Below are positions 27,613-37,380 of a stretch of DNA of 59,670 bases, piece after piece. A model generated the notes under the pieces. It was not told where the DNA came from, ran no database searches, and worked only from the letters and a program-made list of their open reading frames with translations. A program made the position numbers and the translations under genes. Source of the stretch: Desulfobacterales bacterium (GTDB lineage: Bacteria; Desulfobacterota; Desulfobacteria; Desulfobacterales; JAAELO01); the NCBI GenBank assembly GCA_024226555.1, contig JAAELO010000247.1, positions 1-59,670 of the forward strand, written 5' to 3'. Numbering within the stretch: position 1 is the stretch's first letter; the number at the start of each line of letters is the position of its first letter.

Positions 27613-28791
27613 ATGATTGGAATTTCAAAACTATATTGCGGAACAGTTGAACCATCCGATGCTCTCAGATATTCAAGGGAGTCAGGACAATTACCTTCAC
27701 ATCTTCTGCAATTTTCAAAAGATAAAAAACCAGTTGTTGTCTGGAACATTACAAGAAGATGTAATCTTAAATGTGTACATTGCTACGCACAGTCCAAAGA
27801 TCAGGAATACAGCAATGAACTTACCACTGAAGAGGGAAAAAAATTAATAGATGACCTCGCTCAGTTTGGTGTACCGGTTATCCTGTTTTCAGGTGGTGAA
27901 CCCTTAATGAGAAAAGATCTTCCAGAACTTGCTGAGTACGCAGTCAGCAAAGGGATGAGAGCTGTAATTTCTACAAACGGAACTCTGATCACTAAAGAAG
28001 TTGCTAAGACTCTTAAAGAGATCGGGTTATCCTACGTTGGAATTAGCCTTGACGGTTTAGAAGAGATCCATGATCATTTCAGAGGTAAAAAAGGTGCTTT
28101 CAAAGCAGCTATGGAAGGTATTAAAAATTGTCAGGAAGCTGGGATAAAAGTAGGGCTTCGTTTTACAATGAACAAGATAAATTCAAAAGATATTCCTGGT
28201 ATCTTTGATCTGCTTGAAGAGAAGGATATTCCAAGGGTTTGTTTCTACCACCTTGTTTATGCAGGTAGAGGTTCAAAACTTATTGAAGAAGATTTGACAC
28301 ACGAAGAAACAAGAGAAGCTGTTGATTTGATCATGAAAGAAACAAAAAGACTCCATGATAACAACAAGCCGAAAGAGGTATTGACTGTAGATAACCATGC
28401 AGATGGCCCATATCTCTATCTGAAAATGCTTGAAGAAAATCCAGAGGAAGCTGCAAAAGTTCTTGAACTTCTGGAGATGAATGAAGGAAATAACTCAGGA
28501 AGAGGTTTTGGATGTATAAGCTGGGATGGTCAAATCCATGCAGATCAATTCTGGAGACATTACAATTTTGGAAATGTTAAGGACAGACCTTTTTCTGAAA
28601 TCTGGACAGATACGACAAATGAATTGATGGGTCAACTTAAAAATAAGAAAGAACATGTAACAGGACGTTGCGCAACCTGCAGATGGTTAAGCGTTTGTGG
28701 TGGAAATTTCAGAGTTCGAGCCGAAGCTACAGGTGATTTATGGTCACCAGATCCAGCATGTTATCTAAGTGATGATGAGATCAAAAAATAA
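27613..28791 (+). CDS. ahbC: AhbC, 12,18-didecarboxysirohaem deacetylase (radical SAM)
   Basis: 392 aa. Radical SAM/SPASM enzyme of the sirohaem-dependent haem pathway, which removes the two acetate side chains to give Fe-coproporphyrin III. The N-terminus MIGISKLYCGTVEPSDALRY is characteristic of AhbC. The SAM cluster cysteines are C50, C54 and C57 (RRCNLKCVHCYA), followed by SGGEPLM. The C-terminal SPASM-type cysteines lie in GFGCISWDG and RCATCRWLSVCGG for auxiliary Fe-S. It stands first in an ahbC-hemB-ahbD array, but terminators on both sides suggest its own transcript. Confidence 0.93.
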   Translation: MIGISKLYCGTVEPSDALRYSRESGQLPSHLLQFSKDKKPVVVWNITRRCNLKCVHCYAQSKDQEYSNELTTEEGKKLIDDLAQFGVPVILFSGGEPLMRKDLPELAEYAVSKGMRAVISTNGTLITKEVAKTLKEIGLSYVGISLDGLEEIHDHFRGKKGAFKAAMEGIKNCQEAGIKVGLRFTMNKINSKDIPGIFDLLEEKDIPRVCFYHLVYAGRGSKLIEEDLTHEETREAVDLIMKETKRLHDNNKPKEVLTVDNHADGPYLYLKMLEENPEEAAKVLELLEMNEGNNSGRGFGCISWDGQIHADQFWRHYNFGNVKDRPFSEIWTDTTNELMGQLKNKKEHVTGRCATCRWLSVCGGNFRVRAEATGDLWSPDPACYLSDDEIKK

Positions 28792-28820
28792 AAATTCTTC
28801 CGATCTTTATTAGAATGATA

Positions 28821-28857
28821 AAAGGCTCCCCAGTTCAATATGGTGAGCCTTTGTTTT
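28821..28857 (+). terminator. intrinsic terminator after ahbC
   Basis: Stem AAAGGCTC / GAGCCTTT (extended by inner C:G pairs) with a loop of about 10 nt, then TGTTTT. Confidence 0.82.
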
Positions 28858-28887
28858 ATGTTAAGTATAAATTAAGGAGTGATAAAG

Positions 28888-29874
28888 ATGCTATTTCCTG
28901 ACTATAGAGCCAGACGCATGAGAGAGAGTGACGCATTTCGAAGAATGATTCGGGAAACAATTCTTACACCAGATGATTTTATTCTTCCACTTTTTGCAAT
29001 ATCAGGCAAAGGTGTTAAAAATCCAATAGAATCAATGCCTGGACATTATCAGCAATCCATCGACAATATTGTTAAAAGTGCTAAAGAAGCTTTTGATTTA
29101 GGTATTCCTGCTATAATGATTTTTGGTATTCCTCCCAAAAAAGACCCTCTTGGAACGCAGGCTTACAATAAAGATGGTATTGTTCAAAAAGCAGTAAAGG
29201 AAGTTAAAAATAAAGTTCCTGGCCTTGCTGTTCTGACAGATGTTTGCTTATGTCAGTACACAGATAGTGGACATTGTGGTATTGTTGAAAAAAACAGAAT
29301 AGATAATGATTCAACACTTGATCTTCTTGCACGTGTAGCCGTTTCACACGCAAAGGCTGGTGCTGATATGGTAGCACCATCAGACATGATGGATGGCAGA
29401 ATTGGTGAAATAAGAGCAGCGCTTGATGAAGAGAGTTTTGATAACATTCCTATTATGTCATATGCTGTTAAATATTGTTCAGCATTCTACGGTCCTTTCA
29501 GACAAGCTGCTGAATCTGCTCCAAAATTTGGAGATAGAAGATCATATCAAATGGATCCGGCAAACTCAAAAGAAGCAATACGTGAAGCAACTCTGGACGT
29601 TCAGGAGGGTGCCGATATCCTGATGGTAAAGCCAGCACTTTCCTATCTCGATATTATTTTTCAGATCAGAGAAGAAACAGATCTTCCTGTTGCAGCTTAT
29701 AATGTAAGTGGTGAATATGCCCTTGTTAAAGCTGGAGCTCAAATGGGTTGGGTAGATGGTACCAAGGTTATGATGGAGATGTTAACATCTATCAAACGTG
29801 CCGGAGCAGAAATGATACTAACTTACTTTGCTGTAGATGCGGCAAAGGAATTAAATAAAGGGAATCTCAGATAA
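28888..29874 (+). CDS. hemB: porphobilinogen synthase
   Basis: 328 aa. Condenses two 5-aminolevulinate molecules to porphobilinogen, feeding both sirohaem and haem. The zinc-type cysteine site is visible (DVCLCQYTDSGHCG) and the active-site lysines lie in SYAVKYCSAFYGPF and LMVKPALSYLD. ATG 28888 follows GGAG at 8 nt. The last residues (KGNLR) and the stop are encoded inside a MITE-like repeat whose left end is at 29859, so the native C-terminus has been replaced or trimmed by the repeat. The C-terminal helix of the family seems otherwise complete. Confidence 0.95.
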   Translation: MLFPDYRARRMRESDAFRRMIRETILTPDDFILPLFAISGKGVKNPIESMPGHYQQSIDNIVKSAKEAFDLGIPAIMIFGIPPKKDPLGTQAYNKDGIVQKAVKEVKNKVPGLAVLTDVCLCQYTDSGHCGIVEKNRIDNDSTLDLLARVAVSHAKAGADMVAPSDMMDGRIGEIRAALDEESFDNIPIMSYAVKYCSAFYGPFRQAAESAPKFGDRRSYQMDPANSKEAIREATLDVQEGADILMVKPALSYLDIIFQIREETDLPVAAYNVSGEYALVKAGAQMGWVDGTKVMMEMLTSIKRAGAEMILTYFAVDAAKELNKGNLR

Positions 29875-29933
29875 TTAATATTTTTGTTATAACGATTTTA
29901 TTTCGCAAAAAGATGAGTTATAAGAGATTCGCT
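29859..29933 (+). repeat. deleted MITE copy overlapping the hemB 3' end
   Basis: A 75-bp internally deleted copy: AGGGAATCTCAGATAATTAA...GAGTTATAAGAGATTCGCT. The hemB stop lies 14-16 bp inside it. Confidence 0.75.
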
Positions 29934-29949
29934 GAATAGAGTGTGAATT

Positions 29950-31053
29950 ATGGAAAAAAAACACCCACATGGGGCACATCCCCATTCAAATATGAAAGAC
30001 AGTAAAGAGTTTACACCAAAACTTGTTGCCTGGGAGATAACCAGAAGTTGTAATCTCTCCTGTGTACACTGCAGAGCAGCAGCTCATAATGGTCCATATG
30101 AAGGAGAATTAAATACTGAGCAGTGTTTTAAACTTCTTGATGACATCTCTGAGGTTGGAAGTCCAATCATTATTCTAACAGGTGGAGAACCTCTTTTAAG
30201 ACCGGATATTTTTGAGGTCGCAAAATATGGTACTGATAAAGGTCTAAGGATGGTTATGGCTCCTAATGGCACCCTTGTTACTCCCGAAAATGCAAAAAAA
30301 ATGGCAGAAGCCGGGATTAAAAGGATCAGTGTGAGTATTGATGGATCTACTAAAGAGAAACATGATAGTTTCAGAGGTGTTGATGGAGCTTTTGAAAGTG
30401 CTTTAAATGGAATTGAAAACGCAAAAGAAGCCGGGATTGAATTTCAGATAAATACTACCATTACAAAACTGAATCACAGCGAGATTCCAAAAATACTTGA
30501 TATGGCTGAAAAGTTAGGTGCAGTTGCCCATCATATATTCCTTTTGGTTCCAACAGGTCGCGGGAAATATATTGTTGATCAGGGGATAGATTCAGATGAG
30601 TATGAAGAGACTTTAAACTGGTTTTACGATCAGAAGGATAAAACAAATCTTCAATTGAAAGCAACATGTGCCCCGCACTACTACAGAATTTTGAGGCAAA
30701 GAGCAAAAGACGAGGGTAAAAAAATAACATTTGAAAGCCATGGTCTTGATGCAGTAACAAGAGGATGTCTTGCCGGAACTGGCTTTTGTTTCATCTCACA
30801 CAAGGGGAAAGTTCAACCCTGTGGTTTTTTACATTCTGATTGTGGCAATATAAATGAGTTATCATTTAAAGAGGTTTGGGATAATTCAGAAGTTTTCAAA
30901 TCCCTTAGAGACTTTAAATCACTTGACGGAAAATGTGGTAAATGTGAATATGTCAGAGTATGTGGTGGATGCAGAGCAAGAGCTTATGAAGCAACCGGAG
31001 ATTTTATGAAGGAAGAGCCACTTTGCTCATACATCCCTCACTCAATGAAGTAG
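29950..31053 (+). CDS. ahbD: AhbD, haem b synthase (radical SAM)
   Basis: 367 aa. Final enzyme of the sirohaem-dependent route: oxidative decarboxylation of two propionates of Fe-coproporphyrin III to vinyl groups, giving haem b. The SAM cluster is C34, C38, C41 (TRSCNLSCVHC), followed by LTGGEPLL. SPASM cysteines are in HKGKVQPCGF and GKCGKCEYVRVCGGC. The His-rich start KKHPHGAHPH is common in AhbD. The gene is 75 bp after hemB across a repeat. With ahbC and hemB it supplies haem for the multihaem proteins seen at 8.5-10.6 kb. Confidence 0.93.
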   Translation: MEKKHPHGAHPHSNMKDSKEFTPKLVAWEITRSCNLSCVHCRAAAHNGPYEGELNTEQCFKLLDDISEVGSPIIILTGGEPLLRPDIFEVAKYGTDKGLRMVMAPNGTLVTPENAKKMAEAGIKRISVSIDGSTKEKHDSFRGVDGAFESALNGIENAKEAGIEFQINTTITKLNHSEIPKILDMAEKLGAVAHHIFLLVPTGRGKYIVDQGIDSDEYEETLNWFYDQKDKTNLQLKATCAPHYYRILRQRAKDEGKKITFESHGLDAVTRGCLAGTGFCFISHKGKVQPCGFLHSDCGNINELSFKEVWDNSEVFKSLRDFKSLDGKCGKCEYVRVCGGCRARAYEATGDFMKEEPLCSYIPHSMK

Positions 31054-31090
31054 TTGTAAAATTGGGCATCTTAAGTTTTAAGTTGCCCAT

Positions 31091-31145
31091 AGGGAAGCTC
31101 TAATAATTAGAGTTTCAATCAAAAGCCAGTTATCAGAGGTTCCCT
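31091..31145 (+). repeat. 55-bp deleted MITE copy
   Basis: AGGGAAGCTCTAATAATTAG joined to GTTATCAGAGGTTCCCT with the centre lost. The flanking bases are AT on both sides, a possible 2-bp target duplication. Confidence 0.75.
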
Positions 31146-31180
31146 ATATAAAACTTCAAATGGGAGGAACATAGAATATA

Positions 31181-31768
31181 ATGTCTGTTGTCATTTTCAA
31201 GTACCTGTCTCTTTTCGCTACCCTTATCATAATTACTGCTATAATTAGTTATACTTTTTACAGGGTAGTTCGCTTAAATCACGAAAAAGAAACCCAGAAT
31301 GAAAAAATTCGTAGAAAAAGAGATATTCTGGAAGAGGTATCAAGCAGAACAAGCAGGTATGCTGAGATAGGAATAAGATATATCTCCTATATTCAGGATA
31401 TTATAAAATCAGATAATCCTGTTATTAAAAATGAAATATATGAAACTATTGAAAAACTTCAAAATGATTTAGTTGATGCTTCTGAAGATTTAAAACAGGT
31501 CGATGCAATGCTTGTATTAGCAGGATGTAATCTTGCAAGGAGGAAGTTAATGTCATTTGTTAAAGGTGTACTTGATATAACTTCAAAGTTTTTCCATGCA
31601 GAAGATTATGAAAATCTTTTTAATCCTGATGATTTGGCTACAGAGATATCTCAAACAATGCTTAAAAGAGACTCTTTCTTCATTGAAATGAGTAAAAACT
31701 ATGAAAGTGTTGATGAAGCTCTGGAAGAAAAACTTAGTAAAAAACAGAAGAGAAGTATTGTAAAATGA
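31181..31768 (+). CDS. membrane-anchored coiled-coil protein, partner of the DUF1232 gene
   Basis: 195 aa. One transmembrane helix (about 6-27) is followed by a charged helical region (about 30-110) likely to be coiled coil, then a further helical domain. No family is recognised. Its stop overlaps the start of the DUF1232 gene by 4 nt (ATGA), so translation is coupled and the two proteins probably act together. GGGAGG precedes the ATG. Confidence 0.7.
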   Translation: MSVVIFKYLSLFATLIIITAIISYTFYRVVRLNHEKETQNEKIRRKRDILEEVSSRTSRYAEIGIRYISYIQDIIKSDNPVIKNEIYETIEKLQNDLVDASEDLKQVDAMLVLAGCNLARRKLMSFVKGVLDITSKFFHAEDYENLFNPDDLATEISQTMLKRDSFFIEMSKNYESVDEALEEKLSKKQKRSIVK

Positions 31769-32643
31769 AGAATTTACTTACAGAAGATCAAATTATTTTA
31801 ATTACTGAAGAACTTGCTTTTCTTAAGGAATATGATTTTATAGATTTTTCTGATATCGATACTGATATTCTTGAGAAAAGTCTTCATGTCAGTCCCCTTT
31901 CAAAATATCTTCCTGAAACAAATGAAAAATACAAAGAAGGACTGCCGGAAAAAGATCACAAAGGTCAATATGTCTACTCAAAAGAGGGAAAAAATATAAC
32001 GGTTCCTCCAAAATTTGTAGATATGGTTGATTATGTATTCAGGAACTTTTCTGGAGCAGGTGCTTTCCTTCCTTCCCAGAATATTTTTGAACTTATATGG
32101 GATTATGTTGAGCAATTTGTTCACTTGCCATTTGAATGGAAAAAGAATCTTCTGGAACAGATCTCTGATATTCTTTCAAACTCTACCAGATACCAGTCTG
32201 AGCTTATTAAAAATTTAGAAGAACTTAAAAAAAAGCATGATAATGACTCTGTATACGAGATGACACTAATTCTTCCTGATTGCTATTCTTTTTTATGCAC
32301 AATTTTAACAGATCCTGATGTTTCAATGAAGTTTAAGGCAGAAATCTCTCTTTCACTTATATATCTCACCTCTCCAATAGATTTTATTCCTGAAGGTTTG
32401 ATAGCTCATCCTGTAGCTTTAATGGATGATTTGGGAATATTAACTTTTGTCATTAAAAAAGGTATGGAAAGAAACCTTTTAACAATGGAACACTTTAAAA
32501 AATATTGGGTTTCAACTGAAACAGATTTCAAAACTATCAGTGACAGATTTAATTCCATAGAAGCTTTTCTTGGTAAAGATTTTTTCGATATGATTTTTGG
32601 ATATTTCAAAGTTAAAATGGGAAAAGAGTCCTTTTTTTCATAA
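31765..32643 (+). CDS. DUF1232 (YkvA-like) domain protein
   Basis: 292 aa. The C-terminal half carries the DUF1232 pattern: EISLSLIYLTSPIDFIPEGL, then ALMDDLGILTFVIKKGM. In this family the segment forms a short membrane-associated hairpin of unknown function. The N-terminal ~170 residues are acidic and unassigned. The gene overlaps the preceding one by ATGA. The following 207 bp hold no gene. Confidence 0.75.
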   Translation: MKNLLTEDQIILITEELAFLKEYDFIDFSDIDTDILEKSLHVSPLSKYLPETNEKYKEGLPEKDHKGQYVYSKEGKNITVPPKFVDMVDYVFRNFSGAGAFLPSQNIFELIWDYVEQFVHLPFEWKKNLLEQISDILSNSTRYQSELIKNLEELKKKHDNDSVYEMTLILPDCYSFLCTILTDPDVSMKFKAEISLSLIYLTSPIDFIPEGLIAHPVALMDDLGILTFVIKKGMERNLLTMEHFKKYWVSTETDFKTISDRFNSIEAFLGKDFFDMIFGYFKVKMGKESFFS

Positions 32644-32850
32644 TTATCCATTTATATATTTTGTTCTAAACATCTTTTGAATATTTAAAATTATTTTTTT
32701 ATAAACCTGGAAACCAGAATAAAGATCATTTGCTTTTTTTCTAATTACATTCTTCAATGTTTTCTCACAAAGATAACTTCTAAAAACTTGTATTTGATTG
32801 AGCTTATAAATTATAAGAAATCCTATTAAAAACTTTTAAAGGAAACCGAT

Positions 32851-34470
32851 ATGATAAGAATTGAAGAAATATTATTAGGCATAGATCATGAAGACAGTGA
32901 CTTGACAGATCATATCAGCTCCATATTGGATATTGATAAAAAGGATATTCCACACTTTTCAGTGTCAAAACGGGCAATTGACTCAAGAAATAAAAGAAAT
33001 ATTAAATTTGCATATTCTGTTGATGTTCAAATTCAAGATGAAAACAGTTTTTTTGAGAACTTTCAAAAAAAATCAAAAAAGACAAAAGCAAAAATAAAAC
33101 AACACAGGATACGTTTGTTCGAACCCTATGTTTATAAAATCCCGGTTGTTAAGGAAGGAATTGTAAAAAAACGACCTATTGTTGTAGGTACCGGGCCTTC
33201 TGGAATTTTTTGCGGACTTGTTTTAGCAAAAGCAGGTCTCAGGCCTTTAATTATTGAGCGGGGAAAAGATGTGGATTCCCGTATTAAGGATGTTGACCAA
33301 TTCTTTTCTTCAGGAGAACTTAATACCGAATCAAATGTACAATTTGGAGAAGGCGGTGCAGGAACCTTTTCAGATGGCAAGCTTAATACTCTTATTAAAA
33401 ATCCAAGGACTAAATATATTTTTGAGCAGTTTATCCTAAACGGTGCTTCAGAAGAGATTGGTTGGAACGCAAAACCTCATATAGGAACCGATAAACTGAT
33501 TCAGGTAGTAAAGAATATGCGAAAGGATATAAATGATTCAGGCGGAGAGATTTTATTTAATACCTGCCTTACCGATATAAAAGTTGAAGATGGAAAGGTC
33601 GTGGCTGCTGTATTGAATGATAATAAGGAGATAGAAACTGATGATCTTATTATTGCAACAGGACATTCAGCAAGGGATACATATGAAATGCTCTATGAAA
33701 GGGGGCTGGATATAAAGGCAAAACCTTTTTCCATAGGTGTTAGAATTGAACATGAGGCTGAATCCATTAATAAAGCAAGGTATCATGATTTTTATAAACA
33801 CCCAAAACTTCCTGTGGCATCTTATAAACTGGTTGCACATAACTCTGAAAAACGGTCAGTTTATACCTTTTGCATGTGTCCCGGTGGTTATGTGGTTGCA
33901 GCAGCTTCAGAAAAAGAGGGGCTTGTGGTTAATGGAATGAGCGAATATTCTCAGGGTGGTGAAAACTCAAACAGTGCTCTACTTGTAAATGTCAATCCAA
34001 ATGATTTTGAATCTGATCACCCACTCGCAGGAATAGAGTTTCAGCGAAAATGGGAAAAACTTGCATTTATTGAAGGTGGTAAAAACTATTGTGCTCCGGC
34101 ACAAAGAGTTGGAGATTTCATTAATACAAAATCAACTTCAAAAAATGAGGTTTCACCAACATATAAGCCAGGCGTACGTTTTACCTCTCTTGATAAATGT
34201 CTCCCGGATTATGTTATAGATAGCATTAAAGAAGCATTACCAGTTCTTGGTAGAAAAATTAAAGGTTTTGATGATCCCGATGCAATTCTTACAGGAGTGG
34301 AAACCAGAAGCTCATCTCCAGTCAAACTTTTTCGTGACGATAACTTACAATCAAATATAAATGGTATTTTTCCGGCAGGAGAAGGTTCAGGATATGCCGG
34401 TGGCATTGTTTCTTCAGCTGTTGATGGTTTAAAGGTGGCAGAGATTGTGATAGAAAAGTACAATAAGTAA
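32851..34470 (+). CDS. FAD-dependent dehydrogenase (COG2509-like)
   Basis: 539 aa. An N-terminal ~85-residue domain (IDKKDIPHFSVSKRAIDSR) is typical of this family. A dinucleotide-binding fold follows, VVGTGPSGIFCGLVLAKAG (about 111-129), then FGEGGAGTFSDGKLNT, IATGHSARDTYEML and a C-terminal FAD motif AGEGSGYAGGIVSSAVDGL. The real substrate is unknown for this widespread group. AGGAAA precedes the ATG. A solo MITE end follows the stop. Confidence 0.88.
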   Translation: MIRIEEILLGIDHEDSDLTDHISSILDIDKKDIPHFSVSKRAIDSRNKRNIKFAYSVDVQIQDENSFFENFQKKSKKTKAKIKQHRIRLFEPYVYKIPVVKEGIVKKRPIVVGTGPSGIFCGLVLAKAGLRPLIIERGKDVDSRIKDVDQFFSSGELNTESNVQFGEGGAGTFSDGKLNTLIKNPRTKYIFEQFILNGASEEIGWNAKPHIGTDKLIQVVKNMRKDINDSGGEILFNTCLTDIKVEDGKVVAAVLNDNKEIETDDLIIATGHSARDTYEMLYERGLDIKAKPFSIGVRIEHEAESINKARYHDFYKHPKLPVASYKLVAHNSEKRSVYTFCMCPGGYVVAAASEKEGLVVNGMSEYSQGGENSNSALLVNVNPNDFESDHPLAGIEFQRKWEKLAFIEGGKNYCAPAQRVGDFINTKSTSKNEVSPTYKPGVRFTSLDKCLPDYVIDSIKEALPVLGRKIKGFDDPDAILTGVETRSSSPVKLFRDDNLQSNINGIFPAGEGSGYAGGIVSSAVDGLKVAEIVIEKYNK

Positions 34471-34490
34471 AATACCAGTTTACTATCAAA

Positions 34491-34510
34491 GGCAATTATT
34501 AGAGGTTCCC
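34491..34510 (-). repeat. solo MITE end
   Basis: Only the right terminus CAATTATTAGAGGTTCCC remains, wedged between two converging genes. Confidence 0.6.
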
Positions 34511-34511
34511 A

Positions 34512-35309
34512 CTATTTTATAACAGGTCTGAAATTCATTTTCCTGTATTTTGCAAGGACTGAATCGCGAACAACTTCAATTTGGTCCCAGATTTTATGCG
34601 CCATTTCCCTGTTATTTTTATAATATTTATGACTGAACATAAAATAATACTCTTTAGTTTTAATGGGTGGGCCAATTTTAATAAGGTTTGCATATCTTTT
34701 ATATGATGCTATTACCGGATCGATAGTTCCATCCTGAGCAGCATATGCCTGGATTCGACCTTTTAAAAGCATTTCAAGATTCTGTTTTGTAGATTTAACT
34801 TCATTAACTGTCAATCCTATTTTTTTTAAATTTCCAACAACAGAATAGCCTGAATTTGCTCCCACATATTTAACTCCGGTTAATATTTCCCCATCCCATG
34901 ATACTTTACTTCCTTTTAGGATATACATGTAATAACCCAGAACAGAAACCCTTTTACTCTTATCAAGTTTCCCGTTTTTAGTTGGGAAAACCCCTTCTTT
35001 TAGACGATCTTTCTTGAATGAGTAGAAGCCTGATCCATCAAGAGAACCCAAACTTAGATACTTGTGTACTCTTTTATTTGGTAACCTGCTCACAAGTAAT
35101 TTTATGTTAAGATTTTTAGCCACTTTAAATATAATATCAACACCAACCCCAGGGGGATTACCAACTTTTGTACCCTGCCCCATAACATTGGGAAATCCAT
35201 CATTATCCTGATATCCAACTTTAAACTCATGTACTTCAGAGAGGCATTCATTTGTAAATAAAATAGACAATATAAAAATAAGGAAAATACCACATTTTTT
35301 TACATTCAT
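34512..35309 (-). CDS. periplasmic solute-binding protein (family 3-like)
   Basis: 265 aa. Signal peptide (FLIFILSILFTNECLS), then an SBP_bac_3-type fold. PPGVGVDIIFKVAKNLNI forms the ligand lobe, LDGSGFYSFKKDR the hinge and VGANSGYSVVGNLKKIGL the second lobe. No permease or ATPase neighbours are present, so it may be an orphan receptor or a sensor rather than a transporter part. The gap to the divergent adenine deaminase gene is 254 bp. Confidence 0.82.
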   Translation of the reverse strand: MNVKKCGIFLIFILSILFTNECLSEVHEFKVGYQDNDGFPNVMGQGTKVGNPPGVGVDIIFKVAKNLNIKLLVSRLPNKRVHKYLSLGSLDGSGFYSFKKDRLKEGVFPTKNGKLDKSKRVSVLGYYMYILKGSKVSWDGEILTGVKYVGANSGYSVVGNLKKIGLTVNEVKSTKQNLEMLLKGRIQAYAAQDGTIDPVIASYKRYANLIKIGPPIKTKEYYFMFSHKYYKNNREMAHKIWDQIEVVRDSVLAKYRKMNFRPVIK

Positions 35310-35563
35310 ATTTATCTTATTCCCAATTAGAGGTTTTATTTATTGGTAGAGCTTTTTAAGTATAACGATCTGTTTTTTTTATATTAGTTTACCTTAAAAT
35401 ATAAAATCATTCAAGTTGTTGATAGTTCTGATTGTGAATAAGTAATAAAAATATGAGAATAAAGTTTGATCTGGCTAAAAATGTTTTAAAGGTGTATAGT
35501 TCTCAAAATTAAATTGATAAATAAGTAAATATAACAGGTTATTACATTCAGGATTGGCGTATT

Positions 35564-37270
35564 ATGGGATTAGAAAAATTTAGTAAAAACAATGAAATTA
35601 TAGCTGATATTCTATTTACAAACGGTAATATCATAGATGTATATTCCGGTGAAATATATCAAGGCTCTGTTGCTGTAACAAACGGTAAAATTACAGGGCT
35701 TGATGAGTGTCCAGCAAAAAAGGTTATTGACCTTAAAGGGAAATTTATCTCTCCTGGATTTATAGACTCCCATGTTCATATAGAAAGTTCCATGTGCTCT
35801 CCCACTGAGTTTTCAAAAGCGGTTGTACCACTTGGAACCACCACAGTTGTTGCAGATCCCCATGAGATAGCAAATGTTCACGGAGCAGAAGGCATAAATT
35901 ATATGCTTGAATCTTCCAAAAATCAGTTACTTGATATTTATTACACTTTACCTTCATGTGTTCCGGCTACAAATATGGAAACCTCTGGTGGAAAATTAGG
36001 TTCTTCAGATCTATATCCGTTTTTAAAGAACAGGAAAGTTCTGGGACTCGGCGAAATGATGGATTTTCCAGGTGTTATTAACGGCAACAAAGATATTCTT
36101 AAAAAGATCAGCGACACTCTCAAATTTAATAAAGTTGTGGATGGTCACGCACCAGGGCTTACAAACAGTGAGTTAAGTAAATATGTATCTCCGGGTATTA
36201 CAAGCGATCATGAGTGTACCAGTGCAGAAGAAGCAATCGAGAAAATCAGGTCTGGTATGTTTATAATGATCAGGGAAGGAACCTGTGCAAAAAATCTTGA
36301 TGCTCTGTTTCCAATAATCAACGATAGAAACTCCTGGCGATTAATGTGGTGTACAGATGACAGGCATCCAGATGCTATACTTGATGACGGTCATGTGAAC
36401 GCTGTAGTTAGAGATGCTGTAAAAAAGGGCTTAGACCCTGTTATATCCATAAGACTTGCAACAGCAGTACCCGCTGAATATTTCAGACTTAAAAATAAAG
36501 GTGCTATTGCTCCAGGTAAAGATGCAGATATTTTGATTTTTTCTGACCTTGAACATTTTGTACCGGATATGGTGTTTGCTAAAGGAGTTCTGGTTTCCGA
36601 AAACAATATTTTAAAAGAAGAACATTCTCCTGTAAAAAATAATGATGTGATCAGACCGGTTATGGAGATTGATCCAGAAAATCTCGATTTTTCAATAGAA
36701 GCTACGTCTGAATCCATCCGAACAATCCAGATTATAAAAGATCAGGTGATTACTAAAGAATTGATATCAAAAGCGACTATAGAAAACGGTTTTGCCATTG
36801 CTGATACTAAAAAAGATCTGGTTAAAATTGCAGTTGTTGAAAGATATACAGGTAAAGCCACAACAGGATTAGGCTTTGTTAATGGATTCGGTTTAAAAAA
36901 AGGTGCAATCGCATCAAGTGTTGCCCATGATTCCCACAACATAGTTGTTATAGGAACAAATGATTTAGATATGAGAGAAGCAGTAATAAATATTGTGGGA
37001 ACAGGCGGCGGTTTTGCAGTAGCTAACGATGGAATAGTCAGATATAATTTACCCCTTCCACTTGGTGGATTAATGTCCCTTGAACCAATGGAAAAAGTAC
37101 GAAAAGATTTTGGTGAACTTATTGATATTACAGCGACCCTGGGTTCAAATCTATATGACCCTTTTATAACATTGGGATTTCTATCACTTCCTGTAATACC
37201 AAAACTTAAGATTACTGACCATGGTCTTGTTGATGTGGAGAAGTTTGAAACTGTTTCCTTGTTTGTATAG
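35564..37270 (+). CDS. ade: adenine deaminase
   Basis: 568 aa, amidohydrolase superfamily, Ade type. Converts adenine to hypoxanthine in purine salvage. Metal site H70-V-H72-I-E74-S with DPHE (98-101). Later marks are VDGHAPGL, SDHECTSAEEA, CTDDRHPD and the C-terminal VAHDSHNIVVIGTND typical of Ade. Length matches (about 570-590). AGGATTGG lies ahead of the ATG. Confidence 0.95.
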   Translation: MGLEKFSKNNEIIADILFTNGNIIDVYSGEIYQGSVAVTNGKITGLDECPAKKVIDLKGKFISPGFIDSHVHIESSMCSPTEFSKAVVPLGTTTVVADPHEIANVHGAEGINYMLESSKNQLLDIYYTLPSCVPATNMETSGGKLGSSDLYPFLKNRKVLGLGEMMDFPGVINGNKDILKKISDTLKFNKVVDGHAPGLTNSELSKYVSPGITSDHECTSAEEAIEKIRSGMFIMIREGTCAKNLDALFPIINDRNSWRLMWCTDDRHPDAILDDGHVNAVVRDAVKKGLDPVISIRLATAVPAEYFRLKNKGAIAPGKDADILIFSDLEHFVPDMVFAKGVLVSENNILKEEHSPVKNNDVIRPVMEIDPENLDFSIEATSESIRTIQIIKDQVITKELISKATIENGFAIADTKKDLVKIAVVERYTGKATTGLGFVNGFGLKKGAIASSVAHDSHNIVVIGTNDLDMREAVINIVGTGGGFAVANDGIVRYNLPLPLGGLMSLEPMEKVRKDFGELIDITATLGSNLYDPFITLGFLSLPVIPKLKITDHGLVDVEKFETVSLFV

Positions 37271-37298
37271 AAGCATCAAAAATAATAAGATTGTTGTC

Positions 37299-37350
37299 TT
37301 CCCGAGAAGATTTGGTTTGTCTTTTTTAACCAAATTTGAATCGGGAATCC
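37299..37350. terminator. bidirectional hairpin between ade and the LOG-like gene
   Basis: Inverted repeat CCCGA..ATTTGGTT / AACCAAAT..TCGGG around a T-rich loop, placed between two converging genes. It also belongs to the TCATTCC-type REP palindrome series. Confidence 0.55.
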
Positions 37351-37380
37351 ATATTCGTTAGAGGTTTTCTATAGATTGTT

